Shown here: piece after piece, positions 56,118 through 64,000 of the stretch
Position numbering within the stretch: the stretch's first letter is position 1
Layout of the letters: each line of letters begins with the position of its first letter
NCBI GenBank assembly: GCA_037447605.1
Contig: CM074811.1
Span: 1,566,277 to 1,630,276 of the forward strand
Direction of reading: 5' to 3'
DNA: 64,000 nt
Origin: Zygnema circumcarinatum
Lineage: Eukaryota > Streptophyta > Zygnematophyceae > Zygnematales > Zygnemataceae
Notes under the pieces: generated by a model
Database searches by the model: none
What the model saw: only the letters and a program-made list of their open reading frames with translations
What the model was told of the DNA's origin: nothing
Position numbers and translations under genes: made by a program

Positions 56118-59100
56118 ATGGCTGCGGCTTCTTCTCCTGCGATGCAGGCTCCACCCGGCTTTCCCGCAGTGCCGAGGCTGGGACCTGCAAGTGAACTCAG
56201 CGGAAAGGAGTCGAGTGCTCCCTCAGCGTCAGCGGCGGAGATAAAGGATGAAGTGGTGGACGAAACCAGAGACTTTCCATCAACTCCGCCTCCTGATGCA
56301 GGTGGCGAATTGCAGCTTGTGGCAGGTCAAGAGCAGGTGCGTAAAATGTGTGCTTTACAAACTGCCGCAGGCTTTGTCTTTTTGAGCAATGGAAGGAACT
56401 GAAGGAGAAGCCTAACGGTTGCACTGAAAGAGCGCATGTTTGGAAGGACACAGTGATGGTGGACCATCTGCAAAGGCTTGGACGTGGTTGCACAACCCTC
56501 TTTGCATCCCTTATCTTTGCTTTTTAATTCTCGTTCACCATCGTGCAGAGACAAATGCAAAGTTTATGGTTATTTTGGGCAGGTTTTTTTTTTCTGTCTT
56601 GTTTTATTTGCTGAATTGACACACGTCCATTCTTCAGTGTATAGATTTTTTTGTGTCGTTAACCAAACCATGTCGCTGCATTTACTTGCTGTCAGAATTG
56701 AAGCAGCTTCATCATCGGTAGTCTAAGGTGCAATTGCTTAATTTGCCTCGTGCAGCCGTCGTCCTCCGATTCTATCAAGGAAAGGCCACGCTCAAGGCCT
56801 CAGACTCCACCCCTTCCAACAGAACTGCTTAATCGTGGAATGCGACGCCTTTTGAGAGGTAGTGCAGATGAGGTACGGCCTCCAGCACCCACTGCGCGCA
56901 CTGCCAGAGGACCAGATGGCACTAGAGGCTTTAAGTACGGGCGAGGCAAGCCCTTGCCAGCCGCGTGTGGAGAAGAGTTTCCTCCCATGGGGCAAGCCTC
57001 AGGCACTCCTGCATCTGCAGCGGTAGACAGGTTGAAGGACCTAGTTGCAGCGAAAGTAGTGACATCAGCGAGCTCGAAAGCAGACTTGGAGAAAATGAAG
57101 AGGGGAATGAAGGAGCTGGAGCAAAAATCTCATGGTCTAAACAGAGAACATGAAAGCTCGCCCAGCTTGGATGAAAATGGTGATGGCACAGAACGCAGAG
57201 ACAAGGATTTGGTTGTGGAGGACTTGCGGGAAAAGCTTGGGGAAGCCAAGTCAGAGATTGCAAAGTTGCAACATGAGCTCTTCGAGGCAAAGTTTGATGT
57301 GAATAGGCTTCGAAGCGAGGTGGAAGATAGGCAGACGGACATTACGCCGCGTGGAATGGAGGCAAGGGAGGCAATAATCTCGGACACTACCAGACTTCAG
57401 GAGGAACTCACAGATGCTAAGACTGAGATTGGCAGGTTACAGCATGAACTTTTTGAAGCTAAGTTTGAAGCCGAACGATTCAAAAATGAGAGAGAGGAGT
57501 TGCATGGGCGAAGGTTGGAACTGAAGCAACTGAATGGGGCAGATCTTGCGGGCAAGGAGTCGCGACAGGAACTGCAAGGGTTGAATTCAGACGTAGGGGC
57601 ACGAGTAGGGCAGCCAACTGAGCAAGAGCTGGAGATACTGCGCCTTCGAAACAACATTGCCAATTTTGCAGTCCAAGTAGAGCATCTCAAAAGCAACCTT
57701 TCCCAGGCTGAAAAGGCAGTGGGACACCTGTCTGCTGAAAACATGCAGCTAAAAGTGGAGGCAGACAAGAGGAGCCACTTTGTGGCTAATCAGGAGATTC
57801 AGACAGTGAGCGAGGATCTCCATAAGAAGGTTGCTGAAGCTGAAGCCGAAGTGCAAAGGATGAAAGATCAGTTAGTAAAGGCGAGGGACGACATTGGAGT
57901 CAGAAACCGCCATGTGGGTATTCGGAAGAGTCTGTCGAGTAGGCCAGAGGAAAGCCGAGAGTCAGAAGGTGGCGGTGGCATGCAACAGGACATGGTTAAC
58001 GTTTTAGGGCTAGCTGGCTCAGGAGTGAGTTCACATGTTGAAGACACAGTGGGGTCGGATACGGAAGTCGTGGAAAGAATAGCTACAAATGTTGCCGAGC
58101 TAGGCCTAGAGGAACAAGAAGGATCAGCAATTAGGCTGGAAAATCTTGGTCCTCTCAATAGAGAACAGCTTGACAGAGACAGTCAAAAGATAAAGGAGCT
58201 AGAGTTGAGAGTTCAGCAAGCTGAAGGAGTGGCAAACTTGCTGATGCGGGAGCTTCAAGAAGCTCGCAATGCCGCTGCTGCATACTCACAGAATGTGCAT
58301 GAACTGCAAGTGCAGCTGTGGAGCAGTGGGGCTGTTAACTTGCGCTCTCAAGACAAGGCTCGATTTGGCCCACCAGGAGGTAGTCAACCACCTACCACCC
58401 AGGTGCCGATCAATGCAAGCCATGCTCCACGACTTGCTGAGGGTCATCAACATCCTCCAAACCACCATCATCTCCACCCGCTTGCTCATCAGCACCAACT
58501 TTGGATGCAGCAGCAGCGCCCGTTTCAGTCCCAATATGCCCTTGGTCATGGGCCACCAGGCCCTCCACCATACAGCGGTCCGATGGGGCCTATTCCTGGC
58601 TTGCAAGGCTCCATTGGGATGGCCCCGAGTGCCCCCCCCTACCCTGCACCTCACGGGTATCCCTCGGGAGGAGGGGATGGCCTCCCCCCTCCACCACCTG
58701 GTGTGGCCGGCCCTCCCCGGAGCATGCTCGGCCCTTCAATCCCAAGGGGCATTACAGCTTTAGCTTTCCGCTCCCCTCCTCCGTCTCCTCTATTTGGAGA
58801 CAGGTCATCGCAAGCCTATGCTCCATCAGCTCCCCCTCTTCCGGTGGGCCATCCTGCAACCTCCTTTGCGCCTCCTGCTCCCCTAGAGCATCTCATGCCT
58901 GGGCCTCCTCCCACCTATGGTCCTCCTTCGCAGCTACCACCACCTGCTGTGAGCAGCAGCCAACCCTCTGCTCCGCCCCATCCTCAACTGCAATACACAG
59001 GTCCCCGTCACAGTGGTCAGGAATTTCAAGATTCCCGAAACTCCCCCCCTCACTTTGTGCAGCCTCATATGCCTCCCTCTCGCTCCTCTCCTATGCCATC

Positions 59101-59389
59101 CATGCCTCCTCATGCGCCAGCAACGGAACATGGGCATCTGAGCGTTCCCGTGGGACTGATCCCTACTGCAGTTCTGTTGTCATCGGCGGCTGCTGAACGG
59201 GGTACGGCGAGTGATTTGTCCGTGGAACCAAGCGCACCCCCAAGGCAAAGCTTGGGGGGTGCTTTTACCAGCCCTGTGGGAGGTGGCAGTAGTGGAGCGG
59301 CGGGGGAGGCTGCGAAGCAAGCATCGCCCGACCTTGGGGATGAGGGCTGGGCGGACGAAGTGATCGTTTTCAGGGGGAGATCGGGCTAG
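56118..59389 (+). CDS. Coiled-coil protein with proline-rich C-terminus, unknown function
   Basis: Two exons, 56118-56336 and 56756-59389, phase 0, about 950 residues. Residues 1-200 are low-complexity. A strong coiled coil spans roughly 180-420 and again 530-590, with heptads such as LEKMKRGMKELEQKSHGL. Within it a segment is repeated: EIAKLQHELFEAKFDVNRLR and, about 60 residues later, EIGRLQHELFEAKFEAERFK. From about residue 615 the chain is His/Pro/Gln-rich and from 640 Pro/Gly/Tyr/Ser-rich (HGPPGPPPYSGPMGP, SAPPLPVGHP), so it should be disordered. It ends with the acidic DEGWADEVIVFRGRSG. No enzyme or targeting motif is visible. The architecture suggests a scaffold. The last 1.0 kb is duplicated downstream as a pseudogene. 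Confidence 0.75.
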
Positions 59390-59936
59390 AAGGTGCAAGA
59401 GAGCAGCTTGTGGTTACGATGAGATATTTTGAGGGGCAGGCCTTTTTGACTGAGGTCTTGTTTGCCCGAGGTGCAGAAGTCATACTTTTGTATATTGCGG
59501 TTTGAAGGTTTTGTGACCTGTCTTGGCACTGAAACTCAAATTAAACATTGAAACGACTGCGCAGTGGGAGAGAGACGATTGTGCAAATCTTCTCCTCGTT
59601 TCCATGTGAAAGGTGCGATCGGCCCCGTGCAGCTGTATTTAAAAGGACAATTTTTGTCGTGATTTGTTGCCAAGCAGACGGGAGAAACCTACAGCACAAA
59701 TACTGCTTGTCAGGACGGCTGTTCGCATCTAAAAAGGCCCCAATCTCTGCATTTTGAGTTTTCAGTGTCCACACATTTGATGTCTTCAAGAATACAAGTT
59801 CGTTACAAACGAGAACGTGTCCAACTCCTTTTTGCGCACTCTTTCAACAGTGAAACAACTAATGAAATGAAAGAAAAAGATAGCAACTAATTGGCTTAAT
59901 AGGCTAACTAGGTTATTCTGCCGATTTTCATCGAAT

Positions 59937-60117
59937 GATCATCGGTGACCTTCGCGGCTGCTTCGAAGGAGGGCTTAAAGCGTTGGTGAGCATAGGCGTA
60001 GAATTTAGCTCCAAGCTTTTTTCTTTTGACCTAAAGTCATTTGCGACCAGTTCCTCGTGGTTCCCCATGCTGATGTTGTCCATGTATACATCTGATGGCA
60101 TCGCCATCGTGAGATGA
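59937..60117. repeat. Dispersed coding-like repeat, copy within duplication unit 1
   Basis: Identical to 63280-63460 and diverged from 11794-11950. The minus strand encodes D-N-I-S-M-G-N-H-E-E. Part of a larger AT-rich segment (59390-60480) of unknown origin. Confidence 0.65.
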
Positions 60118-60170
60118 AACGCTACTTCTTTCGTCGATTTTCATCGAATTGAGTTAACAACGATATCTAT

Positions 60171-60320
60171 CGAACGAATCGATACCAATATTTATCGAGC
60201 GAATCGATACCAATATTTATCGAGCGAATCGATGCCAATATTTATCGAACGAATCGATACCAATATTTATCGAACGAATCGATACCAATATTTATCGAAC
60301 GAATCGATACCAATATTTAT
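60171..60320. repeat. 25-bp minisatellite, six units
   Basis: Unit CGAACGAATCGATACCAATA plus TTTAT, six copies with single-base variants (CGAGCG in units 2-3, GATGCC in unit 3). The second duplication copy has four units. Confidence 0.92.
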
Positions 60321-60757
60321 CGTATCAATATGAAATAGGTATTTTTTCGTATCAAGTAAATACCGATATGTACCGTGTCACTTTCAGGAAAATGATGTTT
60401 GATTGAACTCACGATGGCAAGGCCATCAAATGTACATGGAGAAAATCAACATAAGGAACCAAAAGAAGCGGTCACAACGGACATAAGGACCAAGAGAAAG
60501 CCTTGAAACGGAAATCAACTTCTAGACGCAACAACACGGCACTAAGCAGCCGCCGGCGGTCGCCAATGGGGCGCAGCATGCTGGAAGCGGGCGAAGACCA
60601 CCGATTCGTCCCAACAGTTCAGGAAGCAAGACACCGTGAAGGCGACGGAAATGCGCTGTTTTATAAAAGTTGTAAGGATCGCCGAGGGCTTCCGCCGCAT
60701 CTCGGCGAGCGATGGGCGACCGGGCGGCGAAGACTTCCAACCGGCATCAAGGCGTTC

Positions 60758-61699
60758 TCAAAATTCTCGACCGCTAATGGAACAAATCATCGTCGGTACG
60801 CCGTGAGCATATGCCGCTTCCTTACGGTTGGGCTGCTTCATAAGGCAAATGACGCCTCGCGGCGTGGCGTACGCGATAACAAAGCACGGGCGAAGTCGGA
60901 TCACCCAATAACACGCCCCAAAAATACCGCCGCCGCCCAAAAGAGCAAGGTCAGGCCGCACATTGCGCTCGCCCGCTGAAGTCGGCCGAGGTGGTATAAC
61001 ATGGGTCGGCTCGCGCTGCACAAGGTAACCCGCCTCCTGAGCCACGGCGGCAATAGCATCACGGACAACATTGTGGGCCAAAATGCGCTCGCCACCGCGT
61101 ACACACCGAAGAAGATGCACACCCTGCGCATCAATCGAACGACCACAACCACAACGGGGAGAACCCTGCAAAGGGGGGTGGGGGAGCCCAAGACGAAGAC
61201 GCGCAGCAAGCTGAAACTGGCTCGGAGAGAGTCGAAGGGTGGAAAAAATCGGGGTAGCAGCCAGCCACGCCCCTGCACCAGGACCAGCACAAGATCGCAA
61301 TCGAGCACGCGCAACATCGGAAGGGAGAGCCGCAATAAGGGTAGAAAACTCAGCAGCAACAACCTCCTCTGTCACAATAGTCTGAACGCGCGAAACAGAC
61401 TCAACAGCCTTGGAAACAAAAGGGGGAACACGGGCTTGGGCACTAGAAGGGAGCAAACCATGAGCAGCGCGCAAAGCAATCTGGAAGGGAAGATGACCAT
61501 CATCAACATGAGCAACAACAGACTGGAGCAACGGACGATCATCCACAAGGAAACGTGAAGCTAGAACCGGAGCAACAAGCGCCCAACTACCCAAAAAGGC
61601 AGGGGATGCAATACGTGTAGTTGGGACAAGCCCCAAACCGCCTGCAGAAATAGGGAGCGAGGCTTGCAAACGAGCAAGCGGGCCTTCCGGCTGGTCAAA
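60758..61699 (-). pseudogene. LINE (non-LTR retrotransposon) fragment, C-terminal ORF2 part
   Basis: The minus strand encodes LQASLPISAGGLGLVPTTRI, then SPSQFQLAARLRLGLPHPP, CGCGRSIDAQGVHLLRC, RILAHNVVRDAIAAVAQEAG and GERNVRPDLALL. This order (SxGGLGL, a CxC...H...C cluster, HN-RD) is typical of the region after reverse transcriptase in LINE ORF2 of algae and protists, as I recall. No RT domain is present. The upstream end is cut at the duplication joint (61699), where the frame runs into antisense of the coiled-coil gene. No poly-A/T tail is visible at the low-coordinate end. Confidence 0.65.
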
Positions 61700-62732
61700 C
61701 CACCAGGAGGTAGTCAACCACCTACCACCCAGGTGCCGATCAATGCAAGCCATGCTCCACGACTTGCTGAGGGTCATCAACATCCTCCAAACCACCATCA
61801 TTTCACCCGCCAAGGCTTCATCGCCATCTAACTTCTTTGATTTAAAGAAATAGCCGCCTCGCTTTCACCTCCCAATACGCCTTGGTCATGGGCCACCAGG
61901 CCCTCCACCATACAAATGGGTCCGATGGGGCCTATTCCCCGCTTGCAAGGCTCCATTGGGATGGCCCCGAGTGCCCCCTACCCCTCGCGACCTCACCTGC
62001 ATCCTCGAGGAGGGGATGGCCTCCCTCCACCACCGGTGTGGCCGGCCCTCCCCTGAGCATGCTCGGCCCTTCAATCCCAAGGGCATTACAGCCTTTTAGC
62101 TTTCCGCCCCTCCTCCGCTCTATTTCATTGAGAGACGTGTCATCGCAAGCCTATGCTCCATCAGCCTCCCTCTTCCGTGGGCCATCCCGCAACCTCCTTT
62201 GGCGCCTCCTCGCCCCTAGAGCATCTCATGCCCGGGCCTCCTCCCACCTATGGTCCTCCTTCGCAGCCTACTCACCACCCGCCAGGAGCGTGCCAGCCCA
62301 ACCCTCCGCTTCCGCCCTATCCTCAACTCCGCAATAATGTGTCCTCGGCCACAAAGGGTCGTGAATTTCAAGATTCCCGAAACTCCCCCCCTCACTTTGT
62401 GCAGCCTCATATGCCTCCCTCTCGCTCCTCTCCTATGCCATCCATGCCTCCCTCAAGCGCGCCAAAGAACGGAACATGGGTATCCGAAATGCTCCCTGGA
62501 CCGGATCCTCACTTCAGCTTCATAATACTCAAGGCCGCCAACGGGCACGGGCGAAAGTGATTTGTCCGGTGGAAATTAAGCGCACCCCCAAGGCAAAGCT
62601 TGGGGGTGCTTTTACCAAAACTCGGGAGGCGGCGTAGTGAGCTGCTGAGGTCATGGGAGCAAGCATCGCCTCATCTTTGGGGATGAGGGCTGGGCGACGT
62701 AAGTGATCGCTTTCGTGGGGAGATCGGGCTAG
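61700..62732 (+). pseudogene. Duplicated 3' fragment of the coiled-coil gene
   Basis: Corresponds to 58370-59389 but carries many small insertions and deletions; for example 61800-61880 is largely rearranged and a CTCACC insert lies near 62270. Frames break repeatedly, and it lacks the coiled coil and any start. The stop triplet at 62730-62732 matches that at 59387-59389. Confidence 0.85.
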
Positions 62733-63279
62733 AAGGTGCAAGAGAGCAGCTTGTGGTTACGATGAGATATTTTGAGGGGCAGGCCTTTTTGACTGAGGTC
62801 TTGTTTGCCCGAGGTGCAGAAGTCATACTTTTGTATATTGCGGTTTGAAGGTTTTGTGACCTGTCTTGGCACTGAAACTCAAATTAAACATTGAAACGAC
62901 TGCGCAGTGGGAGAGAGACGATTGTGCAAATCTTCTCCTCGTTTCCATGTGAAAGGTGCGATCGGCCCCGTGCAGCTGTATTTAAAAGGACAATTTTTGT
63001 CGTGATTTGTTGCCAAGCAGACGGGAGAAACCTACAGCACAAATACTGCTTGTCAGGACGGCTGTTCGCATCTAAAAAGGCCCCAATCTCTGCATTTTGA
63101 GTTTTCAGTGTCCACACATTTGATGTCTTCAAGAATACAAGTTCGTTACAAACGAGAACGTGTCCAACTCCTTTTTGCGCACTCTTTCAACAGTGAAACA
63201 ACTAATGAAATGAAAGAAAAAGATAGCAACTAATTGGCTTAATAGGCTAACTAGGTTATTCTGCCGATTTTCATCGAAT

Positions 63280-63460
63280 GATCATCGGTGACCTTCGCGG
63301 CTGCTTCGAAGGAGGGCTTAAAGCGTTGGTGAGCATAGGCGTAGAATTTAGCTCCAAGCTTTTTTCTTTTGACCTAAAGTCATTTGCGACCAGTTCCTCG
63401 TGGTTCCCCATGCTGATGTTGTCCATGTATACATCTGATGGCATCGCCATCGTGAGATGA
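63280..63460. repeat. Dispersed coding-like repeat, copy within duplication unit 2
   Basis: Same sequence as 59937-60117. Confidence 0.65.
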
Positions 63461-63513
63461 AACGCTACTTCTTTCGTCGATTTTCATCGAATTGAGTTAA
63501 CAACGATATCTAT

Positions 63514-63613
63514 CGAACGAATCGATACCAATATTTATCGAGCGAATCGATACCAATATTTATCGAACGAATCGATACCAATATTTATCGAACGAATCGA
63601 TACCAATATTTAT
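63514..63613. repeat. 25-bp minisatellite, four units
   Basis: Same unit as at 60171-60320 but with four copies, so the array has changed length by two units (50 bp) since duplication. Confidence 0.92.
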
Positions 63614-64000
63614 CGTATCAATATGAAATAGGTATTTTTTCGTATCAAGTAAATACCGATATGTACCGTGTCACTTTCAGGAAAATGAGGTTTGATTGAA
63701 CTCACGATGGCAAGGCCATCAAATGTACATGGAGAAAATCGACATAAGGAACCAAAAGAAGCGGTCACAACGGACATAAGGACCAAGAGAAAGCCTTGAA
63801 ACGGAAATCAACTTCTAGACGCAACAACACGGCACTAGAAGCAGCCGCGAAGGTCGCCAATGTGGGGCGCAGTACGCGCGGGAAGGGGCGGAAGACCACC
63901 GGGACGGGTCCCAACAACTGCGGCACGTCGAAGGATCGTGGAAGCAAGACACCGCTGTAAGGCGACGGAAATGCGTTGTCGATAAAAAGTTGTAAGGATC

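Larger units (their letters stand above)
58370..61699. repeat. Tandem segmental duplication, first unit (3.33 kb)
   Basis: The unit spans the 3' third of the coiled-coil gene, its downstream DNA and a LINE fragment. The next unit begins at 61700 with the same CCACCAGGAGG seen at 58370. Offset is 3,330 bp at the start and 3,343 bp at the stop codon owing to indels. Confidence 0.85.
62733..64000. repeat. Tandem duplication, second unit, downstream part (runs off the window)
   Basis: Matches 59390-60680 with almost no differences up to about 63830 (two substitutions seen besides the minisatellite length), then becomes indel-rich. It ends at the window edge at GTTGTAAGGATC, which equals 60669-60680. 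Confidence 0.88.

Noticed and set aside
56931-58158. Minus-strand Ser/Leu-rich frames over the coiled-coil gene
   Set aside because: Antisense to heptad-repeat codons, a common source of long false frames.
60758-61813. 351-codon minus-strand frame as a real gene
   Set aside because: Its first 38 codons are antisense of the coiled-coil gene and the rest is the tail of a LINE polyprotein; it is a chimera at a duplication joint.

Overview
The window is nuclear DNA of a green plant of the streptophyte lineage, most probably a streptophyte alga and possibly an early land plant. The evidence is nine or ten intron-rich genes with GT-AG introns and acceptors that usually read TGCAG, three GPI-anchored lipid-transfer proteins (an LTPG-type family typical of streptophytes), a plant-type TFIIE-alpha and translin, and a GT2 cellulose-synthase-like enzyme that lacks the land-plant CesA insertions. 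I found no rRNA, tRNA, CRISPR array or bacterial operon. Species assignment is inference.

Layout, left to right. Translin (+, 1.1-4.9 kb) has a large intron holding a palindrome-rich repeat array. TFIIE alpha subunit (+, 6.6-11.4 kb) has nine exons. A plastid-type EamA/DMT transporter (+, 12.5-15.4 kb) is followed by about 2 kb with no gene I can support. A YfiH/LACC1-type enzyme of the Cu-oxidase_4 family (+, 17.3-19.6 kb) has seven small exons. A GT2 cellulose-synthase-like gene (+, 20.9-23.6 kb) has six exons. A long ankyrin-repeat plus coiled-coil gene (-, 24.4-32.9 kb) has 12-13 exons and one GC-AG intron. A small single-pass membrane protein (-, 33.7-35.1 kb) follows. Tubulin-folding cofactor E (+, 36.6-43.6 kb) has about 15 exons encoding CAP-Gly, LRR and ubiquitin-like parts. 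Three LTPG genes follow (one -, two +, 44.6-49.4 kb), the first two divergent over a 407-bp shared promoter. A complete Ty1/copia LTR retrotransposon (-, 49.8-54.9 kb) has a 5-bp target duplication, 99% identical LTRs and broken reading frames. Last is a coiled-coil/proline-rich gene (+, 56.1-59.4 kb). Its 3' part and downstream DNA are duplicated head-to-tail from 61.7 kb to the window end, with a LINE fragment at the joint.

The genes do not form a pathway. They are mostly single housekeeping genes (RNA metabolism, transcription initiation, tubulin folding, wall polysaccharide synthesis) plus a local LTPG family. Intergenic DNA carries several dispersed repeat families: GTACGG-rich blocks, CGATAC-rich blocks, and a coding-like repeat present in three copies. 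Palindromic GCCATGGC clusters sit near several gene starts.

Exon boundaries below were worked out by hand from splice signals, phase agreement and protein-family resemblance. Where phases do not close (translin exon 1, TFIIE exon 1, one TBCE exon, the 3' part of the ankyrin gene) this is stated.
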